Positions 8,776-17,381 are shown, counted from the first letter of the stretch. The stretch is 64,000 nucleotides of DNA from Parabacteroides sp. TM07-1AC (GCF_003480915.1 NZ_QUKD01000001.1:620001-684000); one strand, 5' to 3'. The notes: generated by a model from the letters alone, not told the origin. Numbers and translations are program-made.

Positions 8776-9084
8776 ATGACAAATATCCAAGAATTATTAT
8801 CAAAACCCGTCTGGCAAATGACAGGCGAAGAATTCATATTCCTGAGTAAGCACGCTTCAGGTCAGGCCGAAGCATTGCCGCAACCCGTTACAGACACGGA
8901 AAAGAAGTATGTGTACGGAATACTCGGTATAGCCAAACTGTTCGGGTGCAGTCTGCCCACTGCCAACCGCATAAAGAAAAGCGGTAAGATAGACAAGGCG
9001 ATTACCCAGATAGGGCGCAAGATTATCGTAGATGCGGAATTGGCTCTTGAGCTTGCCGGGAAGAAAACAGGAGGACGGAAATAA
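8776..9084 (+). CDS. DUF3853 helix-turn-helix protein
   Basis: A 102-residue protein with the DUF3853 pattern: a divergent N-terminus, then a MerR/excisionase-like winged HTH (YGILGIAKLFGCSLPTANR, about residues 44-65) and a short beta hairpin ending in GRKIIVD. In NBU-type elements this small gene lies ahead of the replication/mobilization genes, so a regulator or excision-helper role is plausible but inferred. A TAATTTTG -7 box at 8699-8706 lies upstream, without a convincing -33 box. Its stop overlaps the next ATG (TAATG). Confidence 0.85.
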   Translation: MTNIQELLSKPVWQMTGEEFIFLSKHASGQAEALPQPVTDTEKKYVYGILGIAKLFGCSLPTANRIKKSGKIDKAITQIGRKIIVDAELALELAGKKTGGRK

Positions 9085-10175
9085 TGGGAGGTATGCTTAT
9101 GGACTATATGAAAGAAATAAAGGAGATTTCGGCAGAACAGGCAATAATCCTTTGGCAAGCCTCACGCCTGAGCCTGTCGAAAATCTACGAAAAAGCACCT
9201 GAGATTCTAAAAGTGCAAGGTTCGGTCATTGGTACACTGGGCAATTTCAGTGCATCCATCGGCAAAGCCAAGAGTAAAAAGACTTTCAATGTATCGGCTA
9301 TCGTAGCCGCCGCATTGAAAAACGGTACGGTACTGCGGTATGTTGCGGAACTACCGGAAGAAAAAAGGAAGATTCTTTATGTGGACACAGAACAAAGCCA
9401 TTATCACTGTCTGAAAGTCATGAAACGTATTTTACGGCTGGCCGGTCTTCCTGATGACAGGGATAATGAACATCTGGAGTTTCTCGCTTTGAGGAAATAC
9501 ACGCCCGAACAGCGTATCAGGATTGTCGAACAGGCTATCTATAATACACCGGACATAGGGCTTGTAATCATAGACGGCATCCGTGATATGGTATATGACA
9601 TCAACAGTCCCGGAGAATCGACACGCATTATTTCCAAACTGATGCAGTGGACGGATGACAGGCAGATACACATCCATACGATACTCCACCAGAACAAAGG
9701 CGATGAAAACGCAAGGGGGCATATCGGTACGGAACTGAACAACAAGGCGGAAACCGTGCTTCTAGTGGAAAAGGACAAAAGCAACGGGGATATAAGCAAT
9801 GTTTCAGCCATGCACATCCGTGCAATGGATTTCGAGCCTTTCGCTTTCCGTATCAACGACAATGCATTGCCTGAACTCATAGAGGGGTACAGACCCGAAG
9901 CGAAGAAACCCGGAAGACCGGAAGAGGAAAAGTTCGACCCTTACAGACATATTACCGAACAGCAGCACCGTATAGCACTGGAAGCGGCTTTCGGGCTGAA
10001 AGAGGAATACGGCTATAAGGATTTGGAAACCGCCTTAATCAAGACATATATGTCGGTAGGTGTAAAACTGAACCATCAAAAGGCGGTATCACTTATCACC
10101 ATGCTCCGGAACAAACGGATGATAGTACAGGAGAACGGCAGGAAATACACGTTCAAGCCGGACTTTCACTATTAG
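9084..10175 (+). CDS. RepA-like AAA ATPase
   Basis: A 363-residue protein related to RepA-type hexameric replicative helicases found on Bacteroides mobile elements. It shows a variant Walker A region, GKAKSKKTF (about residues 53-61), a Walker B-like hydrophobic strand ending in Asp (LVIIDGIRD, about 156-164) and a conserved HQNKGDENARGHIGTELNNKAE segment around 203-224 with the sensor His. The C-terminal 80 residues resemble a winged helix. Translation is coupled to the DUF3853 gene through a TAATG overlap. It probably unwinds element DNA with the primase encoded downstream. Confidence 0.85.
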   Translation: MGGMLMDYMKEIKEISAEQAIILWQASRLSLSKIYEKAPEILKVQGSVIGTLGNFSASIGKAKSKKTFNVSAIVAAALKNGTVLRYVAELPEEKRKILYVDTEQSHYHCLKVMKRILRLAGLPDDRDNEHLEFLALRKYTPEQRIRIVEQAIYNTPDIGLVIIDGIRDMVYDINSPGESTRIISKLMQWTDDRQIHIHTILHQNKGDENARGHIGTELNNKAETVLLVEKDKSNGDISNVSAMHIRAMDFEPFAFRINDNALPELIEGYRPEAKKPGRPEEEKFDPYRHITEQQHRIALEAAFGLKEEYGYKDLETALIKTYMSVGVKLNHQKAVSLITMLRNKRMIVQENGRKYTFKPDFHY

Positions 10176-10192
10176 ACCGTCTAACCTGTAAT

Positions 10193-10308
10193 CACTTCAC
10201 TTTATTCGGCAGGTCTATATATTAAGGATAAAGCGAAGCGGTTGCAGAGAATGTAAAACCGCTTCACTTTATTACCGTATCCTATATATACGAAAATAAA
10301 GTGAAGTG
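10193..10308. repeat. Repeat/dyad cluster between repA-like and primase genes, origin candidate
   Basis: The box CTTCACTTTATT occurs at 10195-10206 and 10262-10273, and inverted at 10295-10306. A further dyad pairs AAGCGAAGCGGTT (about 10230-10242) with AACCGCTTCACTT (about 10257-10269). Short repeated boxes plus overlapping hairpins between helicase and primase genes fit a replication origin, or an RNA attenuator for the primase. Confidence 0.6.
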
Positions 10309-10389
10309 ATTATAAAGACCGTACTTCATAAAAAGGTACGGGCGAAAAGAAAAATAAACCAATTCAACCATTATTAAAGCAATCATTTT

Positions 10390-11349
10390 ATGGACATACA
10401 GACAGCAAAACAAATCAAAATAGCGGATTTTCTGCACAGTTTGGGATATTCACCCGTCAAACAGCAGGGTATCAACCTGTGGTACAAATCACCGCTAAGA
10501 GAGGAAACCGAAGCATCGTTCAAGGTAAACACCGAGCGTAACCAATGGTATGATTTTGCGCTTGGCAGGGGTGGAAACATCATTGCACTGGCACAGGAAC
10601 TTTACTGTTCCGACTATGTGCCTTATCTTCTACAGAAAATCGAGGAACAGACACCACACATACATCCCGTCTCTTTCTCTTTTGGCAAGCAATCATTTTC
10701 CGAACCGAGTTTTCAGCAATTGGACATTGTGCTGCTGGCTTCTCCTTCCCTGCTTGCCTACCTACAGGAAAGAGGGATAAACACGGCACTGGCGAAAAGA
10801 GAATGTAAGGAAGCCCGTTTCACCCACAACGGCAAACGGTATTTCGCCATTGCCTTTCCGAACATATCGGGCGGATATGAAATCCGCAACCGATATTTCA
10901 AGGGATGTATCGCACCAAAAGAAATATCCCATATCAGACAGTCAGGAAAGCCAAGGAGTGCATGTTACGTTTTTGAGGGATTTATGGATTACCTTTCCTT
11001 TCTTACCTTAAGGCTGGAAAGCTGTCCGCAATCACCCGACTTCGACAGACAGGATTACATAGTTCTTAATTCCGTAGCCAATGTTCCCAAGGCACTCTAT
11101 CCGTTGGGAAGCTATGAGCGCATCCACTGTTTCTTTGACAATGACCGTGCAGGAATGGAAGCAATACAGCAAATCCGAAAGGAGTATGATGCTACCCGGT
11201 ATATACGTGACGCCTCGCAAATCTACAGTGGATGTAAAGATCTGAACGAATATTTACAGAAACGAATAGCCGATAGGAAAGAGCAAGCGCAATCTGTCAA
11301 AAAGAGGAATGATACGCTATCCAAGAAACCGAAAGGCTTCCGGTTATAG
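10390..11349 (+). CDS. Toprim-domain DNA primase (PrmN-like)
   Basis: A 319-residue primase-like protein. The N-terminal part has the CHC2-like fold signature (INLWYKSPLREETEASFKV, NQWYDFALGRGGNIIAL) but lacks the zinc-binding cysteines and histidine, as in other element-borne primases. The Toprim domain follows: YVFEGFMDYLS (about 197-207) supplies the catalytic Glu, and CFFDNDRAGMEA (about 244-255) the DxD. It should make primers for the transferred strand or for element replication. Located between the repeat cluster and the oriT-like region, as in NBU1/NBU2. Confidence 0.85.
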   Translation: MDIQTAKQIKIADFLHSLGYSPVKQQGINLWYKSPLREETEASFKVNTERNQWYDFALGRGGNIIALAQELYCSDYVPYLLQKIEEQTPHIHPVSFSFGKQSFSEPSFQQLDIVLLASPSLLAYLQERGINTALAKRECKEARFTHNGKRYFAIAFPNISGGYEIRNRYFKGCIAPKEISHIRQSGKPRSACYVFEGFMDYLSFLTLRLESCPQSPDFDRQDYIVLNSVANVPKALYPLGSYERIHCFFDNDRAGMEAIQQIRKEYDATRYIRDASQIYSGCKDLNEYLQKRIADRKEQAQSVKKRNDTLSKKPKGFRL

Positions 11350-11560
11350 CCCACTATAACTACACGCTTCGCTTTCGTAGTTGTGGGCTCTCCCGAGGGG
11401 ATTAGGGCTTTGCCCTAATGACCCACTCAGGGCGTTTCACCCCTGAGAACCCCGAGCAAAGAGTGACCCTCTCTTTGCAATCTCCGCTTATGGGTTACCC
11501 CTAAGAACCCCTCTGCGAAAGCGAGCAAAGTAAATCAATTGTAAACAAAGGAAAGAAGCT
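11349..11560. other. Candidate oriT region with four hairpins
   Basis: A 210-bp GC-richer non-coding stretch directly before the relaxase gene. It contains GCCCAC...AACTAC (11349-11363) paired with 11377-11388; a perfect ATTAGGGC/GCCCTAAT hairpin (11401-11419); CTCAGGG/CCCTGAG (11426-11447); and GCAAAGAG/CTCTTTGC (11456-11478). In NBU elements oriT lies immediately upstream of the mob gene. No nic site was identified. Confidence 0.65.
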
Positions 11561-12964
11561 ATGGCAACAAAATCAAGCATACATATCAAGCCTTGCAACA
11601 TCGCATCGAGCGAGGCACACAACCGAAGGACTGCCGAGTATATGCGTAATATCGGGGAGTCCAGAATCTATGTCGTTCCCGAACTTTCCACCGATAACGA
11701 ACAGTGGATAAATCCCGACTTCGGCACTCCCGAACTGCGAACTCATTATGACAATATCAAGCAAATGGTCAAGGAAAAGACCGGACGTGCCATGCAGGAA
11801 AAGGAAAGGGAACGCAAGGGAAAGAATGGAAAGATTATCAAGGTGGCGGGATGCTCACCCATCCGTGAAGGAGTATTGCTTATCAGACCGGACACCACAC
11901 TGGCTGATGTACGCAAATTCGGTGAAGAGTGCCAAAGACGCTGGGGCATCACTCCGCTACAGATTTTCCTGCATAAAGACGAAGGGCATTGGCTGAACGG
12001 TCAGCCGGAAGCAGAAGACAAGGAGAGCTTCCAAGTCGGTAACAGATGGTTCAAACCAAATTATCATGCTCATGTCGTATTCGACTGGATGAACCATGAA
12101 ACTGGAAAGAGCCGAAAGCTCAATGACGAGGATATGGCAACCATGCAGACCCTTGCTTCCGATATTCTCCTGATGGAACGTGGACAGGCAAAAGCTGTCA
12201 CAGGTAAAGAGCATCTGGAACGAAATGATTTCATCATTGAGAAGCAGAAAGCCGAACTGCAACGTATAGAGGAAACCAAGCGACACAAGGAACAACAAGT
12301 AAGCCTTGCCGAACAGGAACTCAAACAGGTAAAAGCAGAGATACGCACGGACAAACTAAAGAAAACAGCCACCAATGCTGCTACCGCCATAGCAAGCGGT
12401 GTAGGTTCTCTTTTCGGAAGCGGTAAGCTGAAAGAACTGGAACATCACATCGAGCAGCTACATCAGGAAATTACCAAACGGGACAAAGCTACTGATGAAT
12501 TAAAAATTCAGATACAACAAATACAGGAACAGCATAGCAGACAAATTCGTAATCTTCAAAGAATACATAATCAAGAACTTGAAGCCAAAGACAAGGAAAT
12601 ATCACGATTGAGCACCTTGCTTGAAAAAGCCCACAAATGGTTTCCCATGTTCAAAGAGATGTTGAGAATGGAAAAATTATGCGCTGTTATCGGGTTTACC
12701 AAAGACATGATAGAAAACCTCTTGACAAAGAAAGAATCCATACAATGTAGTGGCAAAATTTATTCCGAAGAACACAGGTGGAAATTTGACATCAAGAATG
12801 ATATTTTTAGGGTTGAGAAACATCCGATGGATAGTGGTAAGCTTATGCTGACCATAAACCGACAACCCATAGTACAATGGTTTAAGGAACAATGGGAAAA
12901 GTTACAGCAGAATCTACGTAACTCGGTGCAGAGAGAGCAAAAATCCAGAGGATTTAGAATATAG
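11561..12964 (+). CDS. MobV-family relaxase (Mob/Pre)
   Basis: A 467-residue mobilization protein that would nick at oriT and lead the strand into a helper conjugation system. The N-terminal 240 residues form the relaxase domain: HIKPCNI near the start, FLHKDEGHW at about 135-143 (the HxDE block) and NYHAHVVFDW at about 167-176 (the metal-binding histidines). Residues about 225-365 are a long Lys/Glu/Gln-rich coiled coil. It is 210 bp downstream of the primase, with the oriT candidate between. Length is normal for Bacteroides MobV proteins. Confidence 0.92.
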   Translation: MATKSSIHIKPCNIASSEAHNRRTAEYMRNIGESRIYVVPELSTDNEQWINPDFGTPELRTHYDNIKQMVKEKTGRAMQEKERERKGKNGKIIKVAGCSPIREGVLLIRPDTTLADVRKFGEECQRRWGITPLQIFLHKDEGHWLNGQPEAEDKESFQVGNRWFKPNYHAHVVFDWMNHETGKSRKLNDEDMATMQTLASDILLMERGQAKAVTGKEHLERNDFIIEKQKAELQRIEETKRHKEQQVSLAEQELKQVKAEIRTDKLKKTATNAATAIASGVGSLFGSGKLKELEHHIEQLHQEITKRDKATDELKIQIQQIQEQHSRQIRNLQRIHNQELEAKDKEISRLSTLLEKAHKWFPMFKEMLRMEKLCAVIGFTKDMIENLLTKKESIQCSGKIYSEEHRWKFDIKNDIFRVEKHPMDSGKLMLTINRQPIVQWFKEQWEKLQQNLRNSVQREQKSRGFRI

Positions 12965-13052
12965 AATAGCCTATTATTAATAAAATCAAGTATCTATGCA
13001 TCCCAACAGATTGTTTTTATTACAGAATCAAAATCCTAAGAATTTATAAAAA

Positions 13053-13406
13053 ATGAAGCCTAAAGAAGTTTTGGAAAAATGGATAGATTGCTTTAACAAA
13101 GCAGATGCTTATCATATAGCAGAGCTGTATGCTACTAATGCAGTAAATCATCAAGTCGCAAACGAACCAATAATAGGTAAAGAATCAATCTACAAAATGT
13201 TTGTGAATGAATTTGCCACTGCTAAAATGGTTTGTATGGTGGAAAATATTTTTGAAGATGGCGAATGGGCTATCATGGAATGGAAAGACTCTCTTGGACT
13301 TCGTGGATGCGGATTTTTTCATGTAAAAGATAACAAAATCGTCTTTCAAAGAGGGTATTGGGATAAACTTTCATTCTTGAAGCAACACAATCTTCCAATT
13401 GAATAA
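13053..13406 (+). CDS. SnoaL-like / NTF2-fold protein
   Basis: A 117-residue single-domain protein resembling SnoaL-like polyketide cyclases of the NTF2 superfamily: KPKEVLEKWIDCFNKADAYHIAELYATNAVNH at the N-terminus, FEDGEWAIMEWKD in the middle and a C-terminal strand region. Substrate unknown; many such proteins are uncharacterised. It is cargo between the relaxase and the resistance genes and is the only plus-strand gene of the cargo block. A dyad terminator separates it from the convergent pseudogene. Confidence 0.8.
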   Translation: MKPKEVLEKWIDCFNKADAYHIAELYATNAVNHQVANEPIIGKESIYKMFVNEFATAKMVCMVENIFEDGEWAIMEWKDSLGLRGCGFFHVKDNKIVFQRGYWDKLSFLKQHNLPIE

Positions 13407-13420
13407 GTACTATCAGAATA

Positions 13421-13449
13421 CGGACTGGGAAATTGAAATACCCAGTCCG
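13421..13449. terminator. Dyad between convergent cargo genes
   Basis: CGGACTGGG (13421-13429) pairs perfectly with CCCAGTCCG (13441-13449). No strong T run follows on either side, so termination is probable but not certain. Confidence 0.5.
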
Positions 13450-13477
13450 AGTTATATAATGAATTTTACTTGTTAAA

Positions 13478-13842
13478 CTATTTAAAGTCAGTTGGATAAC
13501 AAACCATACCTTTCACATTCTCAGTAGCTCCAGGTATTAATTCAGCCACCATGCAATATTCATGAGAGACTTCGAAAGGAAATTCAATTCCTAAATCGAT
13601 AGCCTTGCGATAGCCAAATCGAGGATAATACTCTTTATGCCCCAATACGACTGCTGTGCCGTAACCCAAAAGTGCTGCCCTCTGATGGGCTTACTGAATC
13701 AACATCCCCCCCCAATTCCCTTACGCTGGAATTCCGGCAAGACTGCCAATGGAGCTACACTCAGGGATGTGACAGACTGGGTGTCACTGTCTATCTTTAC
13801 TTCTGTAAGTAAGATATACCAGACAATTTGTTTTTCTGTCAT
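13478..13842 (-). pseudogene. GNAT acetyltransferase remnant
   Basis: The minus strand starts MTEKQIVWYILLTEVKI and continues with VAPLAVLPEFQRKGIG, the acetyl-CoA-binding motif A of GNAT enzymes. A run of eight Gs (13706-13713, as Cs on plus) then shifts the frame; the true continuation is GGMLIQ, then a TAA where a sense codon is expected, then AHQRAALLGYG and YYPRFGYRKAI to the stop at 13478. Compared with YhbS-like GNAT proteins (~165 aa), about 50 N-terminal residues are also missing. Truncation, frameshift and nonsense codon together make it non-functional. It begins 10 bp after the lincosamide-resistance gene. Confidence 0.85.
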
Positions 13843-13852
13843 TTTCTTGTTC

Positions 13853-14365
13853 TTATCTAATTGTTAGGCTCATTGTTGTTATACATTGTTTAATTATAGA
13901 TAAATCGTGAATATCCTTCTCTCTTAAATCGTAGCCCGAATGGAATACTTGTTGCCCTTTTGCAGAAATGCAAGGGATGCTTCTGCCTTCAAAGACTGCT
14001 GTTCCAAAATAGTCCGGTTGAAATTCATACCAGCCTCCATCCAAGTCGGCTTGTTTGGAAGTGCCGTCCGCATTCAAGACAAAAGGATGGATATCAATAT
14101 AGCCTAATTCTTTGCTATACAGTTCCACACGGGTGGGCAACCAATTTGTTTCAATTTGATATCCTCTCTCCTGCAAAAGATCAAGGAGTTGGTCTGTATA
14201 ATTGGCATCAAAATCAATGTCAATATCTCTATGCAAGCGGGTTTGCTGTCCGTACAAGACATCCACTCCCCAGCCTCCATCCAACCAAAACTGCATGTCC
14301 AGGCTTTCCAACAAGTCCAAAACTTGAAATAACTCTGTAATCGTAGTGTGTTCTTTCTTTGTCAT
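13853..14365 (-). CDS. lnu(AN2): Lincosamide nucleotidyltransferase Lnu(AN2)
   Basis: A 170-residue enzyme expected to inactivate lincomycin and clindamycin by adding a nucleotide. The nucleotidyltransferase core is visible: WLDGGWGVDVLYG (about residues 27-39) followed by HRDIDIDF (about 45-52) with the catalytic aspartates. I recognise it as the linAN2 gene of NBU2, because of its sequence type, its position 24 bp downstream of a Mef-type exporter, and the host element. Allele identity was not computed. It is transcribed with the exporter from the minus strand, opposite to the backbone genes, as acquired cargo. Confidence 0.9.
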   Translation of the reverse strand: MTKKEHTTITELFQVLDLLESLDMQFWLDGGWGVDVLYGQQTRLHRDIDIDFDANYTDQLLDLLQERGYQIETNWLPTRVELYSKELGYIDIHPFVLNADGTSKQADLDGGWYEFQPDYFGTAVFEGRSIPCISAKGQQVFHSGYDLREKDIHDLSIIKQCITTMSLTIR

Positions 14366-14389
14366 ATAATAATTCTTTAATAAATAATA

Positions 14390-15595
14390 CTATGCGTAAT
14401 TATCCAACTGCTTGATTGAAGAAATAAAATTTGCACCCACTCCAATCAGAAAGATAACCCATCCGCTGATCATAAAGACGGATGTGATACCCCATGCTTC
14501 CACCCAATATCCTGAAGCTACGATACCCAGCATTGATGGAAAGGTACTCAAACTAAAGATGAGAGAAAAAGTCCGTCCAAGCATGTCCGAAGCCAAGTTC
14601 TGCTGAATAATAGCGATGAAAAGCGCATGGTAAATGGAATAGGCTATGCCTCCTGTAAATGTTAGGCAAACAAAACCTATAAATGCGCTTGATGGTAAAT
14701 AACTGGCGCTAATCAGATACAATCCCAATATCACATAAGCCGTATGCATCACTAATGTTTGCTTGCTTTTCAAAGCCTTACAGGCAAGTACTAAACCGCC
14801 CAACAATGCCCCTGAGCCCCAACCCATTTCCACAACTCCCATTTGCAAAATGTTTCCGTTGAAATGCAGAAGCGTCATAAAAGGAAATAACGTAAAAACA
14901 GGCATAAGGACAAAAGTCACCAGCGTAAAGCATACGAATAAAGGCAAAATGCCCATTGTACGCCGCAAGGTATGCCAACATTCCGTCAGTTCTTTTTTGA
15001 AATCTGGAAGAACTTTCGTTTTTTGAAGAGAAGGAATCTGGACACAAAGTAAGGTCAGACAAGCAGCAACAGCTCCGATCACATCTATGAGCAGAATATA
15101 CTGTATGGGAAGCCAAACAACGAGGCTTGCCCCTACAACGGGAGCTATCACCTCACTGAAGGATTGAATGGAATGGTACAAACCTGATACCCTGACAAGA
15201 TGGTGCTTGGGAACCAGTAGAGGGATGCTTGCCTGTAAAGCAGGTGCATGAAACGTACTGCCTATTGAACGACAAGCAGTCAATAGATAAAAAAAAGAAA
15301 GGTCTTTATAACCCTTGGTTATCACAATAAAAAGACATAGGGTACAGAACGCGATGAACAAGTCCGAATAAAACATCGTTTTCTTTCGATTCCATCTGTC
15401 AACATAGACCCCGGTAAACAAGCCTAATACAAATTGTGGTAAAAATCCAGCTAAAATAGCCAGAGATAAAGCTGTCGGGGATTTAAATTCGTTGCTAATC
15501 CAAAAAATAATGGAGAAGCCAACAATCGTACTTGTTAAAATAGATATGAGTTGGCCTATTCCTATCACGGCCAAAGTTGATTTCCAATGATTCAT
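14390..15595 (-). CDS. mef(En2): MFS efflux protein Mef(En2)-like
   Basis: A 401-residue major facilitator superfamily exporter with about 12 hydrophobic segments and the MFS loop signature GVYVDRWNRKKTM (about residues 61-73) between TM2 and TM3. Sequence type and length match Mef macrolide-efflux proteins (about 405 residues). The pairing with lnu(AN2) on an NBU2-like element identifies it as the mefEN2 homologue. In the original report only lincomycin resistance was shown to be functional, so macrolide export in this host is not assured. First gene of the mef-lnu-GNAT-remnant unit. Confidence 0.88.
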   Translation of the reverse strand: MNHWKSTLAVIGIGQLISILTSTIVGFSIIFWISNEFKSPTALSLAILAGFLPQFVLGLFTGVYVDRWNRKKTMFYSDLFIAFCTLCLFIVITKGYKDLSFFYLLTACRSIGSTFHAPALQASIPLLVPKHHLVRVSGLYHSIQSFSEVIAPVVGASLVVWLPIQYILLIDVIGAVAACLTLLCVQIPSLQKTKVLPDFKKELTECWHTLRRTMGILPLFVCFTLVTFVLMPVFTLFPFMTLLHFNGNILQMGVVEMGWGSGALLGGLVLACKALKSKQTLVMHTAYVILGLYLISASYLPSSAFIGFVCLTFTGGIAYSIYHALFIAIIQQNLASDMLGRTFSLIFSLSTFPSMLGIVASGYWVEAWGITSVFMISGWVIFLIGVGANFISSIKQLDNYA

Positions 15596-15616
15596 TGTGC
15601 TAATATTTCATGCGTT

Positions 15617-15647
15617 TATAGATAAGTACTTTCGTACATTAAGCAAA
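15617..15647 (-). promoter_or_regulatory. Possible promoter of the mef-lnu unit
   Basis: On the minus strand TTTG (15647-15644) is followed after 19 bp by TATCTATA (15624-15617), a partial match to TAnnTTTG. The spacer holds the dyad GTACGAAAGTAC. Confidence 0.35.
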
Positions 15648-15919
15648 ACGAAATTCTATCCACACAAAAAACTTGTATTATAATCCACTCCTGACGTTGG
15701 AATACAATAACAAATACTTTCAGGACGATGTAAAGTCCTGAAAAATCAAACTGAATGGATAGATAAATATTAGTCTTTTCTCATCGGATTCTTTTAATAT
15801 CGCTACTCTTTTATTATGTAGTGGTTGTATTATCTTAAATAAAACAAAAATACCCGACTTTACATTCTTGGGTGTAAAACTGGGTGTTTGTTTTGCAATC
15901 TGCTGATTTTCAGCGTTTG
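15648..15919. other. Right end of the element, non-coding
   Basis: About 270 bp between the resistance-unit promoter and attR. It has no credible gene. TTGGGTGTAAAA (15869-15880) and TGGGTGTTTG (15882-15891) echo GGGTGTATATTTGGGTGT (4840-4857) near the other end and could be recombinase arm-binding sites. Confidence 0.4.
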
Positions 15920-15943
15920 TTGCGGAGAGATAGGGATTCGAAC
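15920..15943. repeat. attR of the NBU2-like element (tRNA-Ser 3' end)
   Basis: TTGCGGAGAGA at 15920-15930 repeats attL exactly and forms the 3' acceptor strand of the intact tRNA-Ser gene. TCGAAC further in also matches attL in register. Confidence 0.8.
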
Positions 15944-16007
15944 CCCAGGAACCTCTCAGTTCAACGGTTTTCAAGACCGCCGCAATCGACCACTCTGCCA
16001 TCTCTCC
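15923..16007 (-). tRNA. tRNA-Ser(TGA)
   Basis: A class II tRNA with acceptor stem GGAGAGA/TCTCTCC, anticodon loop CTTGAAA (anticodon TGA), a long variable arm and a GGTTCGAATCC T-arm. The gene remains complete after integration because the element restores its 3' end. Confidence 0.95.
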
Positions 16008-16081
16008 AATAAACCGAAACTGTCAAAACGTTTTTTCAAACGTTGCTTTTCAAAGCATCTAGCGCTTCTTGTTTACGGGTG

Positions 16082-16113
16082 CAAAAGTAGGTAAAAGATT
16101 AATACGCTCCAAA
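16082..16113 (-). promoter_or_regulatory. Promoter of tRNA-Ser
   Basis: On the minus strand TTTG (16113-16110), a 20-bp spacer and TACTTTTG (16089-16082) match the Bacteroidetes consensus, about 75 bp upstream of the mature tRNA. Confidence 0.75.
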
Positions 16114-16210
16114 TATTCCGGAATTATTTTTGCATTGTTTCTTAAAAAAAACATTTACAAAATATCATTTTACTATTTAAGTTTCTGATAATCTTTACAA
16201 AAAAGAAACA

Positions 16211-17176
16211 TCATAAACTTTGAATTAATTCCCGTTGTGCCTTAAAAAAAGCCACCCTTTGTCTTTCACCACTAACTGAAATCATAATAGAAGAACGAAT
16301 AAGAGCCCGTAGCCACTTCCGCAATTTATCATAAGTACCTTCGTCCAAAGAAGCGACACTACTCAGAATAAACGTTTTTATCATACTTATATGATAGTTT
16401 TTAACCTGCACACACCAATAGCTTGTATCAAAGTTCACACTCGATATATAAATAAAGACTTTATTTCCTGTCTCTTCAAAATAGCCGCGTGTCGCGAGGG
16501 CTTCCATCTCCTCCAAAAACTTCATCAACTCATCCTTCAGGCATTTGACCTCTTCTGCCCCGATCAGATGAATACTCATAAAGTAATTGATGTCATTTAC
16601 CAAATAGTGGAATATCAGTGGATCAAGTATATAATAAGAATTACGGATATATCTTGACTCTTCCACGCTGGCCAATTGTATCCCGGTAAAACGATCACCG
16701 ACTCCAATCTCATCAAAACGCTTTGCTTTTCCAGGTGCTCCGCATTGATACAACCATTTAAAAAGATAGAAGCGCGAAATGTATTTATAATTCATATAAA
16801 GTTGCTGGGGCAATATATTCGTACAATCGATCAGTTCCGATTTCTCATCTTCCCGCGACAAGCCAAGTACATCGATGTATTGCTCCAACATATTATAGTC
16901 AATCTCTTTTGGATTCACAAAGTCTACCAACTTTAGTTGAAACGGTCTGCTTTTAGCCGTGACCGTACCAACCAAATTATCCAACGATATGCCAAAAGCA
17001 TTTGCAATAGTAACAATTTCAGCAAATGTAAATGCAACTTCTCCCCTCAAACGCCGATACACCGCCTCTTTCTCTATACATAACAAATCGACTAACGCAG
17101 TTACCAGGTTTGTTTTTTGGGGGAATTCTTCCTTGATCGAATTCAAAAGATTATCGTACAAAAGTTCTTTTTTCAT
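16211..17176 (-). CDS. HTH-type transcriptional regulator, 321 aa
   Basis: The N-terminal 70 residues contain a Cro/C1-like helix-turn-helix (EAVYRRLRGEVAFTFAEIVTIANAFGISL, about 37-65). The remaining 250 residues are an uncharacterised domain, basic at its C-terminus (RKWLRALIRSSIMISVSGERQRVAFFK). This architecture recurs in Bacteroidales as putative regulators of unknown ligand. TATCTTTG on the minus strand (17232-17225) is a plausible -7 box. A C-terminal fragment of a paralogue lies 206 bp upstream, so the locus once held a tandem pair. Confidence 0.8.
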   Translation of the reverse strand: MKKELLYDNLLNSIKEEFPQKTNLVTALVDLLCIEKEAVYRRLRGEVAFTFAEIVTIANAFGISLDNLVGTVTAKSRPFQLKLVDFVNPKEIDYNMLEQYIDVLGLSREDEKSELIDCTNILPQQLYMNYKYISRFYLFKWLYQCGAPGKAKRFDEIGVGDRFTGIQLASVEESRYIRNSYYILDPLIFHYLVNDINYFMSIHLIGAEEVKCLKDELMKFLEEMEALATRGYFEETGNKVFIYISSVNFDTSYWCVQVKNYHISMIKTFILSSVASLDEGTYDKLRKWLRALIRSSIMISVSGERQRVAFFKAQRELIQSL

Positions 17177-17381
17177 GTCATAGAATTATAAGTTTTGATA
17201 TCTATAGATTTTACTGTTTTGACACAAAGATAAATAAGGAACCCTAAAATAGTTGCCGGACAAACAGGCAAAACTCTTTCGGATACCTAAAAAAGACTAA
17301 TAAAACGAACAGAGATTGAATCTCGGTCACCGAGAAAAACAACAAGTTTCGTTAATAATGCATAACTTCATTCTCAGATAT

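Larger units (their letters stand above)
4706..15930. mobile_element. NBU2-like mobilizable integrated element (~11.2 kb) in tRNA-Ser
   Basis: The element is bounded by attL (4706) and attR (15930) and contains a tyrosine recombinase next to attL, a DUF3853 protein, a RepA-like ATPase, a primase, an oriT-like hairpin region, a MobV-type relaxase and antibiotic-resistance cargo. It has no conjugative type IV secretion genes, so it would depend on a helper conjugative transposon. Length, tRNA-Ser target and the lincosamide nucleotidyltransferase plus macrolide-efflux cargo agree with what is published for NBU2 of Bacteroides. Identity to the reference NBU2 was not computed. Confidence 0.9.
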
